Notes: generated by a model from the sequence alone, not told the origin. 64,000 bases of DNA from Mycobacterium sp. 1274761.0 (GCF_001668615.1 NZ_LZMC01000112.1:1-64000), one strand, 5' to 3'; positions 1-8,855 are shown, counted from the first letter of the stretch. A program made the numbers and translations.

Positions 1-405
1 GCGCTGCTGGAGACGACGATGGACGGCATCGCCGACGGGACACTGACACCGGTGCCACAACCTGCCGACGGCGTCACCGTCGCACCGAAGGTCACCGTCG
101 AAGACGCTCGGGTCCGCTGGGACCTGCCCGCCAACGTCGTAGAGAGGCGGATCCGTGCCGTCACCCCGAATCCGGGCGCGTGGACCGTCATCGGTGATCT
201 ACGCATCAAGCTGGGGCCCGTGGCCATCGACACCTCGGATCCGCTTGCGCCGGGAACGATTCGGGCCGACAAGAGCGAGGTGCGGATTGGGACGGCGTCG
301 CAGCCGGTGCGCCTCGGCACCGTCCAGCCGCCGGGTAAGAAGCCGATGGATGCGGCCGCGTGGGCGCGCGGCGCCCGTCTCGACGACTCCGCGACCGCGA
401 CATGA
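1..405 (+). CDS. fmt: Methionyl-tRNA formyltransferase, C-terminal part
   Basis: The gene enters from outside the window, so only about the last 134 residues are present. They correspond to the C-terminal OB-fold-like domain that positions initiator tRNA; the catalytic formyltransferase domain lies upstream. Fmt transfers a formyl group from 10-formyl-tetrahydrofolate to Met-tRNA. The assignment rests on resemblance of this tail to mycobacterial Fmt (for example VTPNPGAWT, followed by an IKLGP stretch) and on the conserved order fmt-rsmB-rpe-ribD. The TGA stop at 403-405 overlaps the ATG of rsmB in an ATGA arrangement, so the two are probably translated from one message with coupling. Confidence 0.9.
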   Translation, partial: ALLETTMDGIADGTLTPVPQPADGVTVAPKVTVEDARVRWDLPANVVERRIRAVTPNPGAWTVIGDLRIKLGPVAIDTSDPLAPGTIRADKSEVRIGTASQPVRLGTVQPPGKKPMDAAAWARGARLDDSATAT

Positions 406-1775
406 CCCGGCCGCACAAACCGCGGCGCCCGCGTCGCAAGCCGCTCGACCCGGCGCGTCGCGCCGCGTTCGACGTCCTGCGCGCCGTCACCGAACGTGAC
501 GCCTACGCCAACCTCGTGCTGCCCGCGCTGCTGACCGAACGCGGAATCACCGGCCGCGACGCCGCGTTCGCCACCGAGCTGGCCTATGGCGCGTGTCGCA
601 CCCGCGGCCTGCTCGACGCGGTTATCGCCCGTGCTGCGGGCCGCCCGACGGACCGCATCAACCCCGTGCTGCTCGACCTTCTTCGGCTCGGCACGTATCA
701 GTTGCTTCGCACGCGGGTGGACGCACACGCCGCGGTGTCGACAACCGTTGAACAGGCGGGAATCGAATTCGACTCGGCCCGCGCGGGTTTCGTCAATGGC
801 GTGCTGCGCACCATCGCCGGCCGCGAGCCGCAGTCGTGGATCGACGAGCTGGCCCCGTCCTCCCACGCCGACCCCGTCGGCCATCTGGGGTTCGTGCACG
901 CTCACCCGCGGTGGATCGCGCAGGCGTTCGCCGACGCACTCGGCGGCCGGGCTGGCGAGCTGAAGGCGCTGCTCGAAGCCGACGACGACCGGCCGGCCGT
1001 GCACCTCGCGGCCCGGCCCGGCGTGCTCACAGCCGACGAGCTGGCCGCTGCCGCAGGCGGAACCGTCGGCCGCTATTCGCCGTATGCGGTGTACCTCACC
1101 GGCGGTGACCCCGGGCAGTTGGATGCCGTCCGCAGCGGCGCGGCGCTGGTTCAGGACGAGGGCAGCCAGCTGGTGGCCAGGGCGGTCACGCTTGCCCCGG
1201 TCGACGACGACGGCGGCCGCTGGCTCGATCTGTGTTCGGGGCCCGGCGGCAAGACGGCCCTGCTGGCCGCGATCGCGTCCGGCCGTGGCGCCCGCGTCAC
1301 CGCGGTGGAGCCGAACCAGCGTCGCGCCGACATGGTCGTCGAGAACACCAGAGGGCTGCCCGTCGAGGTAGTGCGGGTCGACGGCCGCGAGTCCGGGCTG
1401 GACCCGGGATTCGATCGCGTGCTGGTCGATGCGCCGTGTACGGGTCTTGGCGCGCTGCGGCGGCGGCCCGAGGCGCGCTGGCGCCGCCAGCCCGGCGACG
1501 TGCCTGCGCTCGCCCGGCTGCAGCGGGAGCTGCTCGCCGCGGCGATCGCGTTGACCCGCCCCGGCGGTGTCGTGCTGTACGCGACGTGTTCGCCCCACCT
1601 GTCCGAGACGGTCGGTGTGGTCGCCGACGCGCTGCGCCGCCAGCCGGTGACGGCGCAGGACACGCGCCCGTTGTTCGCGGGCGTTGACGACCTCGGCGAC
1701 GGCCCTTACGTGCAGCTCTGGCCGCATCGGCACGGCACCGATGCGATGTTCGCTGCCTCCCTCAAAGTAGGGTGA
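402..1775 (+). CDS. rsmB: 16S rRNA (cytosine-967-C5)-methyltransferase
   Basis: A 457-residue Fmu/RsmB/NOP2 family enzyme that methylates C5 of a cytosine in 16S rRNA using S-adenosylmethionine. The N-terminal about 140 residues form a NusB-like RNA-binding domain, and the C-terminal half is a Rossmann methyltransferase. The SAM motif LDLCSGPGGKTALL lies near residue 280. Both family cysteines are visible: VDAPCTG near residue 345 and ATCSP near residue 396 (one forms the covalent adduct, the other assists release). The start is the ATG overlapping the fmt stop; a longer reading from 360 would run into fmt and adds an unrelated arginine-rich stretch. Continues the fmt operon. Confidence 0.95.
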   Translation: MTRPHKPRRPRRKPLDPARRAAFDVLRAVTERDAYANLVLPALLTERGITGRDAAFATELAYGACRTRGLLDAVIARAAGRPTDRINPVLLDLLRLGTYQLLRTRVDAHAAVSTTVEQAGIEFDSARAGFVNGVLRTIAGREPQSWIDELAPSSHADPVGHLGFVHAHPRWIAQAFADALGGRAGELKALLEADDDRPAVHLAARPGVLTADELAAAAGGTVGRYSPYAVYLTGGDPGQLDAVRSGAALVQDEGSQLVARAVTLAPVDDDGGRWLDLCSGPGGKTALLAAIASGRGARVTAVEPNQRRADMVVENTRGLPVEVVRVDGRESGLDPGFDRVLVDAPCTGLGALRRRPEARWRRQPGDVPALARLQRELLAAAIALTRPGGVVLYATCSPHLSETVGVVADALRRQPVTAQDTRPLFAGVDDLGDGPYVQLWPHRHGTDAMFAASLKVG

Positions 1776-1780
1776 ACCCC

Positions 1781-2458
1781 ATGTCACGACCCCTCATCGC
1801 GCCGTCGATCCTCGCCGCCGACTTCGCCCGGCTCGCCGACGAGGTGGCGGCAGTACGCGGCGCCGACTGGGTGCACGTCGACGTGATGGACAACCACTTC
1901 GTGCCGAACCTGACCATCGGGCTTCCCGTGGTGGAGGCGCTGCTGCCGACCACCGACATCCCGATGGACTGCCATCTGATGATCGAGAACCCAGACAAGT
2001 GGGCGCCGCCATACGCCGAGGCCGGCGCCTACAACGTCACCTTCCACGCCGAGGCCACCGACAACCCGGTCGGGGTGGCCCGCGACATCCGCGCCGCGGG
2101 CGCCAAGGCGGGGCTGTCCGTCAAGCCGGGCACTCCGCTGGAGCCGTATCTGGAGATCCTGCCCGAGTTCGACACGCTGCTGATCATGTCCGTCGAGCCG
2201 GGCTTCGGCGGTCAGAAGTTCATTCCGGAGGTGCTGCCGAAGGTCGCCACCGCCCGCAGGCTGGTCGACGCCGGTGAGCTGACTATCCTCGTCGAAATCG
2301 ACGGCGGCATCAACGCCGAGACGATCGAGGATGCCGCCGAGGCGGGCGTGGACTGCTTCGTCGCGGGGTCGGCGGTGTACAGCGCCGACGATCCAGCCGC
2401 CGCCGTGGAGGCGCTGCGCAAACAGGCGGCCACCGCGTCACACCATCTGCGGTTATGA
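1781..2458 (+). CDS. rpe: Ribulose-phosphate 3-epimerase
   Basis: A 225-residue TIM-barrel epimerase interconverting ribulose 5-phosphate and xylulose 5-phosphate in the pentose phosphate pathway. Family signatures are clear: IAPSILAADFARL at the N-terminus, HVDVMDNHFVPN (metal/catalytic Asp), CHLMIENP, MSVEPGFGGQKF and VEIDGGIN (second catalytic Asp). I chose the ATG at 1781, preceded by AGGGTGA at good spacing. A GTG at 1772 overlaps the rsmB stop and would add three residues. The gene ends in an ATGA overlap with ribD. The other pentose phosphate enzymes in the window sit about 30 kb away. Confidence 0.95.
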   Translation: MSRPLIAPSILAADFARLADEVAAVRGADWVHVDVMDNHFVPNLTIGLPVVEALLPTTDIPMDCHLMIENPDKWAPPYAEAGAYNVTFHAEATDNPVGVARDIRAAGAKAGLSVKPGTPLEPYLEILPEFDTLLIMSVEPGFGGQKFIPEVLPKVATARRLVDAGELTILVEIDGGINAETIEDAAEAGVDCFVAGSAVYSADDPAAAVEALRKQAATASHHLRL

Positions 2459-3456
2459 GTTCCGACGCCGCGATGCGGCTGGCTGTCGAACAGGCCGAGT
2501 CGGTCAAGGGCGGTACCTATCCCAATCCGCCTGTAGGCGCAGTCATCTTGGATCGCGACTTCGAAGTCGCAGGCGTCGGCGCGACCGAGCCCACCGGAGG
2601 CGCGCACGCCGAGATCGTGGCGCTGCGGCAGGCGGGTGAGCGCGCGGCGGGCGGCACCGCCGTCGTCACGCTGGAGCCCTGCAACCATTACGGCCGCACG
2701 CCACCGTGTGTGGATGCCCTTGTCGCTGCGGGCATTTCAACGGTCGTCTACGCCGTCAACGATCCCAACGCGGTCGCGGCCGGGGGAGCGGCCCGGCTCA
2801 CCGAATCGGGTGTCACTGTGCAGGGCGGTGTGCTGGCCGACGAGGTCGCCGGCGGGCCGTTGCGGGAATGGTTGCACAAGCAGCGCACCGGGGTTCCGCA
2901 CGTCACGTGGAAATTCGCGACCAGCATCGACGGCCGCAGCGCGGCCGCCGACGGCACCAGCCAGTGGATCACCAGCGACGCCGCCCGCGCCGACGTGCAC
3001 CGCCGCCGCGCCGCCTGCGACGCGATCGTCGTCGGCACCGGGACGGTGTTCGTCGACGATCCCAAGCTGACGGCGCGCCTCCCCGATGGCAGCCTCGCCG
3101 ACCGGCAGCCGCTGCGCGTCGTGGTGGGGGAGCGCGAAATCTCCTCCGATGCAAACGTTCTCAACGACGACACCCGCACCATGGTGATCCGCACCCGGGA
3201 CCCGCACGAGGTGATGCGGGCACTGGCGGACCGTACGGATGTCCTGCTGGAGGGCGGCCCGACATTGGCCGGAGCGTTCCTGCGGGCCGGTGTCATCGAT
3301 CGGATCCTGGCCTATGTCGCGCCAATCCTGTTGGGGGGACCTATAACCGCCGTCGATGACGTCGGCGTGCTGTCCATCGCCCACGCGCAGCGCTGGCGCT
3401 TCGACGGCATCGAGCCGATCGGGCCCGATCTGCTGCTCAGTCTGGTTCCTCAGTAG
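2455..3456 (+). CDS. ribD: Bifunctional riboflavin deaminase/reductase RibD (RibG)
   Basis: A 333-residue fusion performing the second and third steps of riboflavin synthesis: deamination of the pyrimidine from GTP cyclohydrolase II, then NADPH-dependent reduction of the ribose. The N-terminal deaminase carries the zinc ligands and catalytic Glu in GGAHAEIVAL (near residue 50) and PCNHYGRTPPC (near residues 76-85). The C-terminal reductase begins near residue 150 with WKFATSIDGRSA and contains GTGTVFVDDPKLTAR. Length is normal for the family. The start overlaps the rpe stop (ATGA). Its last 20 bases overlap, tail to tail, the 3' end of the minus-strand ABC ATPase gene. Confidence 0.95.
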   Translation: MSSDAAMRLAVEQAESVKGGTYPNPPVGAVILDRDFEVAGVGATEPTGGAHAEIVALRQAGERAAGGTAVVTLEPCNHYGRTPPCVDALVAAGISTVVYAVNDPNAVAAGGAARLTESGVTVQGGVLADEVAGGPLREWLHKQRTGVPHVTWKFATSIDGRSAAADGTSQWITSDAARADVHRRRAACDAIVVGTGTVFVDDPKLTARLPDGSLADRQPLRVVVGEREISSDANVLNDDTRTMVIRTRDPHEVMRALADRTDVLLEGGPTLAGAFLRAGVIDRILAYVAPILLGGPITAVDDVGVLSIAHAQRWRFDGIEPIGPDLLLSLVPQ

Positions 3457-4447
3457 CCATGTCGAGCGGGCGGCGTTCGATCACGTCGCGAATTCCGCTG
3501 GTTCCGAGGCGTTCCCGGAATGCCGCCACGGTATAGCCGACGACCGCTGCGTCGGTGCGCGCCCGAGCGGTTGCCGACCGCGGGATGTGGAACAGCGGCC
3601 CGAGCTCGCCGAAATAGTCGCCCGGCTCGGCGACCCAAACCAATTCCTCACCGCCGCCGACTAATTCGCGCACGATCTCCACCTCGCCTTCGGCCACCAC
3701 GTATATGCAGTCGCCCATGGTGCCTTCCTCGAACAGCACCTCACCGGCGGCGAGGTTCGTCGTCGAGGGCGGACGGTCCGGCTTGCCGGCGAAGTCCGGC
3801 ACCATTTTTACGACGCGGTCGGCCAGCGGCAGTATTCGGCTGTCGTGTGTGGCGACGACCACCATGCGGTCGCCGGAGGCCAGTTCGCGGATCAGCCGCA
3901 GCACCTCCTCGACCTGGATGAAGTCCAGATGCGCGGTAGGCTCGTCGGCGAGGATCAGCGGCGGGTCGAGCGCGATGGCACGGGCCACCGCGACGCGCTG
4001 TTGCTGGCCGCCACTGAGATCGCCCGGCTTATGGGTGGCGCGGTCGGCAAGCCCGACGCGTTCCAGCAGCGCCATAGCCTTCTCCCGGGCTGCCCGCCGC
4101 GGAACGCCTGCCGCACGCAGCGGCACCATCACGTTCTCCACCGCGGTGAGGCTCGGCACCAAGTTGAATGCCTGGAACACGATGCCCACCGTCTCGCGCC
4201 GGTACTTCGTCAGCGCCTTGCTGTCCAACGTCGTGACGTCGACGTCGCCGAACTTGATGGCGCCGGAGTTGGGTCGCAGAATGCCGCCGAGACACGACAG
4301 CAGCGTGGTCTTCCCGCAACCGCTGGGGCCCAAGAGGATTGCTAGCGAACCCGCTGCCACGTCTAGGTTGAAGCCATCCAGCGGACGGATCGCATAGCCG
4401 CCGCTGGAGTACTCGACGCACAGGTTCTGAATACTGAGATCGCCCAT
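3437..4447 (-). CDS. ABC transporter ATPase fused to a cyclic nucleotide-binding-like domain
   Basis: A 336-residue protein. Residues 1 to about 225 form a MacB/LolD-type ATPase: Walker A GPSGCGKT at 40-47, signature LSGGQQQRVAVARA, Walker B LILADEPTAHLD and H-loop VVATHD. Residues from about 240 to the end look like a cNMP-binding (cupin-like) domain: AGEVLFEEGTMGDCIYVVAEGEVEI followed, after a short variable stretch, by GDYFGELGPL and PRSATARA. The same fusion exists in M. tuberculosis Rv0073, which is annotated GlnQ although the partner permease is FtsX/MacB-like. I infer the transport activity may respond to a ligand bound by the C-terminal domain, but that ligand is unknown. Third gene of a PfpI-permease-ATPase operon, 3 bases after the permease stop. 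Confidence 0.85.
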   Translation of the reverse strand: MGDLSIQNLCVEYSSGGYAIRPLDGFNLDVAAGSLAILLGPSGCGKTTLLSCLGGILRPNSGAIKFGDVDVTTLDSKALTKYRRETVGIVFQAFNLVPSLTAVENVMVPLRAAGVPRRAAREKAMALLERVGLADRATHKPGDLSGGQQQRVAVARAIALDPPLILADEPTAHLDFIQVEEVLRLIRELASGDRMVVVATHDSRILPLADRVVKMVPDFAGKPDRPPSTTNLAAGEVLFEEGTMGDCIYVVAEGEVEIVRELVGGGEELVWVAEPGDYFGELGPLFHIPRSATARARTDAAVVGYTVAAFRERLGTSGIRDVIERRPLDMATEEPD

Positions 4448-4450
4448 GGC

Positions 4451-5500
4451 TCACGGACCTCCGAAGGCTATCGCCGGATCGACCGACACCGCGCGATGCA
4501 AACCGGTGCCGCTGGCGATCAGGCCGAACACGACCGCGATCACCGGCAGCATGGCGTATGCATAGCGAGGAACGATGACCTGCATCGGAAAGATCGGACC
4601 GAGCAGAGCGGACAGCACGACGCCGACGACGACGGCCGAAAGCGCCACCACGATTGCCTGCAGAGCCAGCCCGGCCGCGACCGCACCCGTCGACACGCCA
4701 ATTGCCTTGTACACGGCAAAGTCTCGTAACCTTTCCAGTGCCGACAGATAGATGATCGACCCGACGATCAGCGCGGCGACGACCCACAGCAGCACCGCCA
4801 CGATCGTGATGGAGTTGACCGCGACCTTCAGCGGGCGCAGCAGGTCGGCGACCGCGCCGTCGCGGTCAATGGCCTGATATCCCGGCGGCGGCTGACTCAG
4901 CGTGCCGCGGATGCCGATCGACGCGACCAACGGTTGCCCGCCGTACACCAGCTGTTGTGCGCCCTCGGTGGTCAAGAAGATGTTGGGCAGGTTGGCCAGC
5001 GCCGTCGAGTTCTCCACGAGGCCGACGATGCGCAGCCGCCGCGATGCGATCTGGATGTCCTCGCCCGTGTTGCGTCCGAGCGTGCTCGACACCGCAACCT
5101 CATTGGGGTTGGTCGGCGCCCGTCCTTCCGAGATCGGGGGCATGCCCGGGCCGCCTTGCGGCGCGCCGAACAAATCGGCATTGCGCGTGGAATCGCCCAA
5201 CGTCACCGTCCCGCCCGCGTAGACCAGGGGCGCGGCCGCTTCGACACCGGGTAGCGAGGCGATCCTGCGCAGGTCGACGGGCGCGAACGGCGTCGCCCCG
5301 ACGAACGGACCCGACGCGCCGTCCTTGACCAGAAACACGTCGACGCCGAGGGAGTCGACGGTGCGCTGCGCCTCGGCGCGGAACCCATTCGCCAGGCCGG
5401 TGAGCACGAGCGTCATCGCGAAGATGATCGCGGTCGACAGGATCGCGATGACGAAACGCCGTTTTCGCCATTGCATGTCGCGCAGCGCCGCGAGCAGCAT
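4451..5500 (-). CDS. FtsX/MacB-type ABC transporter permease
   Basis: A 349-residue membrane protein resembling M. tuberculosis Rv0072, which has the same length with this start. One transmembrane helix lies near the N-terminus (about residues 18-38), followed by a large extracytoplasmic domain (about 40-220) and three C-terminal helices, the FtsX topology. The intracellular loop after helix 2 reads LSALERLRDFAVYKAIGVS, the classical coupling region. I chose the ATG at 5500, giving MLLAALRDMQWRKRR; a TTG at 5569 would overlap the upstream stop and add 23 residues. Works with the adjacent cNMP-domain ATPase. The substrate is unknown; MacB-like systems are usually exporters or mechanotransducers. 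Confidence 0.8.
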   Translation of the reverse strand: MLLAALRDMQWRKRRFVIAILSTAIIFAMTLVLTGLANGFRAEAQRTVDSLGVDVFLVKDGASGPFVGATPFAPVDLRRIASLPGVEAAAPLVYAGGTVTLGDSTRNADLFGAPQGGPGMPPISEGRAPTNPNEVAVSSTLGRNTGEDIQIASRRLRIVGLVENSTALANLPNIFLTTEGAQQLVYGGQPLVASIGIRGTLSQPPPGYQAIDRDGAVADLLRPLKVAVNSITIVAVLLWVVAALIVGSIIYLSALERLRDFAVYKAIGVSTGAVAAGLALQAIVVALSAVVVGVVLSALLGPIFPMQVIVPRYAYAMLPVIAVVFGLIASGTGLHRAVSVDPAIAFGGP

Positions 5501-5565
5501 ATAGGTGACGTTACCCAGGCCTGCTCCATAGCGGGCCGACTCGGCAGTGGCAGCGTTCGGCAGGC

Positions 5566-6126
5566 TCAACGACCTTCAGCAAAGGCGCCGACCAGCGTGT
5601 TGCAGAACGCCGGCAGATCATCGGGCTTGCGGCTGGACACCAGCGTGTTCGGGCCGCGTGAGCACACGACCACTTCTTCATCGACCCAGTTTGCCCCCGC
5701 GTTCACCAGATCGGTACGCACGCTCGGCCACGAGGTGATCATCCGGCCGCGCACGACGTCGGCCTCGATCAGCGTCCACGGGGCGTGGCAGATGGCCGCC
5801 ACAGGGCGCCCGGAGTCGAAGAAACTCTTGACGAACTGCACCGCCGAGTCGTTCTGACGCAGGAAGTCGGGGTTGGCGACGCCGCCGGGCAGGACCAGGC
5901 CGTCGTAGTCGGATGCGTCGACGGAGTCGACGGCCTTGTCCGCCTCGAACGTGTCGGCCGCTGTCAGATGGTTGAACGCCTGGACCTTGCCGACCTCTGT
6001 CGACAGTAGTTCCGGGGTACCGCCCGCGTTCTCCACCGCTTTCCACGGCTCGGTCAGCTCGACCTGCTCGGTGCCCTCGGTCGCGACCAGAAATGCGATG
6101 CGTTTGCCGTCCAGTTTCGTTGTCAT
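5566..6126 (-). CDS. DJ-1/PfpI family protein
   Basis: A 186-residue member of the class I glutamine amidotransferase-like PfpI/DJ-1 superfamily. The nucleophile elbow AICHAPW contains the conserved cysteine, and the N-terminal ATEGTEQVEL carries the conserved glutamate. Members have been described as proteases, glyoxalases/deglycases or chaperones, so the activity cannot be fixed from sequence. I chose the ATG at 6126 (MTTKLDGKRIAFLV), preceded by GGAAGAGG. Upstream in-frame codons to 6231 encode an unconserved arginine-rich stretch. First gene of a probable operon with the permease and the cNMP-domain ATPase. Confidence 0.85.
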   Translation of the reverse strand: MTTKLDGKRIAFLVATEGTEQVELTEPWKAVENAGGTPELLSTEVGKVQAFNHLTAADTFEADKAVDSVDASDYDGLVLPGGVANPDFLRQNDSAVQFVKSFFDSGRPVAAICHAPWTLIEADVVRGRMITSWPSVRTDLVNAGANWVDEEVVVCSRGPNTLVSSRKPDDLPAFCNTLVGAFAEGR

Positions 6127-6268
6127 GGCAGCCTCTTCCATCCGTTTTCGCCTCGTCGGCCGCATACCCACGGGAATGGGGACGCAATCAGGATGAGTTG
6201 TCATGGTGTGACGGAAACTACTGTCGATCACCGGCTGTCGTAGCCGCGGATTCGTCGGTACAGGCCGC

Positions 6269-6274
6269 TAGACT
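6269..6274 (+). promoter_or_regulatory. Candidate -10 element (TAGACT) in the 6127-6362 gap
   Basis: TAGACT fits the mycobacterial TANNNT -10 consensus and could drive the small open frame at 6363. A short inverted repeat CAGGC-ATTGA-GCCTG (6286-6300) follows inside the predicted leader. Nothing else recognisable is seen between 6127 and 6362. Confidence 0.35.
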
Positions 6275-6362
6275 GGCCTCGAGTTCAGGCATTGAGCCTG
6301 CTACATCGCGCTTTCACCGACGAGTTGCGCGGCTGGTGAGCACGAGACAAAGGAACACGAGC

Positions 6363-6530
6363 GTGACTGCAATGCAGGACTGGCTCAACATTCGCTCATT
6401 CGACCCACGCCGCCCCGTGTGGGCAGCCATCTGCGCATTGCGTGGGGCCCACATCGAGACTGCGTCCGACCTTGTCGGCGAGGTCGCCGCTAAGCCGGTT
6501 CTGATCCGGCCCGGCGTCGAGCGCTGCTGA
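6363..6530 (+). CDS. Hypothetical small protein (55 aa)
   Basis: A short frame starting with GTG (or the ATG at 6372) and preceded by AAAGGAA at good spacing. The product begins MTAMQDWLNIRSFDPRRP and ends VERC. It has no signal peptide and no membrane helix, and I do not recognise a family. It sits alone between the divergent PfpI operon and the convergent P55 gene, in a 408-base stretch that otherwise lacks genes. Support comes from the ribosome binding site and a plausible upstream promoter only. It could be non-coding. Confidence 0.35.
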   Translation: MTAMQDWLNIRSFDPRRPVWAAICALRGAHIETASDLVGEVAAKPVLIRPGVERC

Positions 6531-6534
6531 CGCG

Positions 6535-8136
6535 CTAGCTCGGAGCGTCGATGTTCCGTGCGGCCTGGGTGCCGACCGGCTCGGACTCGACGCCGGCCGG
6601 TTCATCGGCGTGCTCACCACGCCCGCTGATGAACAGTCCCAGCACTGCACCGACGACGCAGACGATTGCGGTGATGGTGAACATCTCGCTGTACTGCATG
6701 GCGAAGGCCTCGACACTTGCTGTCCTAAACCGCGCAGCCGCCGCAGCGGCCCGCGCGAGCGGATTCTCGCTGTCTGGTTTGGGTAACGCCGCGAGTCGCT
6801 CCGCCAGGAATTGGTTGAACCGGTACAACCCCCACGCGCTGAGCGCCGCGATGCCCACCAGCATGCCGATCATTCGGGCCACCACCACCGCCGCGGACGC
6901 GATGCCGTGCTGAACCGCCGGCACCACCCGCAAGGTCGCCGACGTAAGTGGGCCGATCACCAGGCCCAGGCCCAATCCGGCAATCGCGAGATCGGTGTCG
7001 AGCAGGGGCAGCTTGACGAATCCGAGGTCGTGGCGGGCCGACAGCAGATCCACGGGCCACTTCGCGATCAGCCAGTAGCCTCCGGCGGCGATCAGCAGGC
7101 CGACGCAGGCCACCGCACGGTCGCCGACCCTGGTGGCGATCCAGCCGCCGAGCAGGGCGCCGATGGGCAATGCGATCAGGAAACGGAGCAGCAGGAACGC
7201 CGCCTCGTTCTGGTCTTGACCCAGGACGCCCTGCCCGAACAGCTCGACGTTGACCAGCGTCACCATCAGCGCAGCGCCCGCGGTCAGGGATGCGCCGAGC
7301 GCGGCGAGGAACGGCCGGAAATACACGCCCGTCGGGTTGATCAGCCGGGTCTTGGCGAACCGCTCCCATGCAAAGAACGCCACCGCGGCCACCACCGCGG
7401 CGATCAGCAGCGGCACCCCGTTGGGCGGCAGCACATGTTTCCCGTCGGGTGCGGGGTTGTACATGCCGACGACAATCAGCCCGAGGGTGACCGCCAGCAG
7501 CGCGCCGCCCGTGACGTCGACCTTCTCCGGGTGTTCACTCTTCATCCGCTTGGGCAGGCTGAAGTGGACCATCACCATTGCGATCACAGCCAATGGCACG
7601 TTGACCCAGAACACGGATTGCCAGTGATGGAAGAGCCACACCAGCGCGATGCCGTACATCGGTCCGAGGACGCTGCCGAGCTCCTGAGCGGCGCCGATAC
7701 CGCCGAGGACACCGGCTCGGTTGCGGGCCGCCCACAGGTCGGCGGCGAGCGCCAGCGTCACCGGCAGCAGGGCGCCACTTGCGGCGCCCTGAATGACGCG
7801 GCCGATGACCAGCATCGGAAGTTCGGTCGAGAGCGCGGTGATCACCGAACCAACGGCGAACCCGGCGAGGCTCACCTGCAGCAGCATTTTGCGACCGAAC
7901 CGGTCCGACGCACGACCGAGCAGTGGCATCGCGGCGATGTAGCCGAGCAGGTAGCCGGTGACGATCGGTGTCACCCGCTGGATCTGGTTAATCGCGATGC
8001 CGACGTCGGCCATGATGTCGCGGATGATCGTGACGACGACATACGTGTCGAGCGCGCCCAGCAACACCGCCAGCGCACCTGCGCTGATGGCGATCCTGCG
8101 GCTGCGGTTGGAACCCACGGGTTCGGCGGTGGTCAT
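6535..8136 (-). CDS. MFS exporter P55 (Rv1410c-type)
   Basis: A 533-residue, 14-helix drug:H+ antiporter-2 type transporter. The motif A region between helices 2 and 3 reads GRASDRFGRKM, and motif C-like glycines occur in helix 5. It resembles M. tuberculosis P55, which with LprG is known to export triacylglycerides and lipoarabinomannan-type lipids to the outer envelope and to affect drug efflux. The start ATG at 8136 overlaps the lprG stop (TGATG), so the pair is translationally coupled. Frames reading upstream of 8136 are lprG sequence. The C-terminus is hydrophilic after the last helix. Confidence 0.92.
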   Translation of the reverse strand: MTTAEPVGSNRSRRIAISAGALAVLLGALDTYVVVTIIRDIMADVGIAINQIQRVTPIVTGYLLGYIAAMPLLGRASDRFGRKMLLQVSLAGFAVGSVITALSTELPMLVIGRVIQGAASGALLPVTLALAADLWAARNRAGVLGGIGAAQELGSVLGPMYGIALVWLFHHWQSVFWVNVPLAVIAMVMVHFSLPKRMKSEHPEKVDVTGGALLAVTLGLIVVGMYNPAPDGKHVLPPNGVPLLIAAVVAAVAFFAWERFAKTRLINPTGVYFRPFLAALGASLTAGAALMVTLVNVELFGQGVLGQDQNEAAFLLLRFLIALPIGALLGGWIATRVGDRAVACVGLLIAAGGYWLIAKWPVDLLSARHDLGFVKLPLLDTDLAIAGLGLGLVIGPLTSATLRVVPAVQHGIASAAVVVARMIGMLVGIAALSAWGLYRFNQFLAERLAALPKPDSENPLARAAAAAARFRTASVEAFAMQYSEMFTITAIVCVVGAVLGLFISGRGEHADEPAGVESEPVGTQAARNIDAPS

Positions 8137-8849
8137 CAAACGGCGGGCTTGGTGACGGTTACCGGCTTGTCCCAATTCGACAGTGTCATCTGAAGGGTGT
8201 TACCGGGCGATGGCTCCAGCTTGATTTGGACGAGCTTGTGGTTGCCGTCCTTCTCGATCCAGGCGGTGCCCGGCGCCGGCTGCTTCGCCTCGAGGGAAGG
8301 CGCGATGCTGTTCACCGCATCGGCGGTGACCTGACCCGTGACCTTCACGGTCTCGACGCCGTTGATGGTTTCGGTGCTCTCCGACTTCGGATTGCTGAAG
8401 TGGGCGAGTACGTTGGCGAGCCCCTTGTCGGGGTTCAGGATTGCCGAGATGTCGTACACGTCGGCGGCCGGGCCCATGTCGATGAAGCTGTCACCGGACA
8501 GAGCGACATACAGCTGCGCGTCGATCACGACAAACTTGGCATCCACATCAGAGCCCTGGAACGTCAGTTTGGCGGTTCCTGCAGCAGCCACGGCGGGGGT
8601 CTGCGTGAGGTCGCCGCTGAGGGTTTTGATCGGGAAGTTTCCGAAGTTTCCACCGACCGCCAAATCCAGGTGAACGCTCTTGAGCGCGCGCGTCGTGGCG
8701 TTGGACTCCTTGAGCAACGTGGCGGCGTCGGGCAGTGATTCGCTCGACTTGTCCGACGACGAACAACCGGCGATAAGAACTACTGCTGCGAAAAGTGCGG
8801 TGAGGATGGGCCAAAGAGATCGGACTGCGTTTTTTGGGCGCGTCTGCAT
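8136..8849 (-). CDS. lprG: Envelope lipoprotein LprG
   Basis: A 237-residue lipoprotein that binds acylated glycolipids and triacylglycerides and hands them to the outer envelope with P55. The signal peptide ends in the lipobox LIAGC, giving lipidated Cys29. The mature part is an LppX/LprAFG-type fold, with the conserved C-terminal section from TAWIEKDGNHKLVQI. M. tuberculosis LprG is almost the same length. The ATG at 8849 is 6 bases after TACGAT on the minus strand, indicating a leaderless transcript. Upstream in-frame codons to 9227 run through ribE and are rejected. First gene of the lprG-P55 operon. Confidence 0.95.
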   Translation of the reverse strand: MQTRPKNAVRSLWPILTALFAAVVLIAGCSSSDKSSESLPDAATLLKESNATTRALKSVHLDLAVGGNFGNFPIKTLSGDLTQTPAVAAAGTAKLTFQGSDVDAKFVVIDAQLYVALSGDSFIDMGPAADVYDISAILNPDKGLANVLAHFSNPKSESTETINGVETVKVTGQVTADAVNSIAPSLEAKQPAPGTAWIEKDGNHKLVQIKLEPSPGNTLQMTLSNWDKPVTVTKPAV

Positions 8850-8855
8850 AAGTGC

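Noticed and set aside
6811..8193. 460-codon plus-strand frame opposite P55
   Set aside because: Antisense to P55; Gln/His/Arg-rich shadow with no domain.
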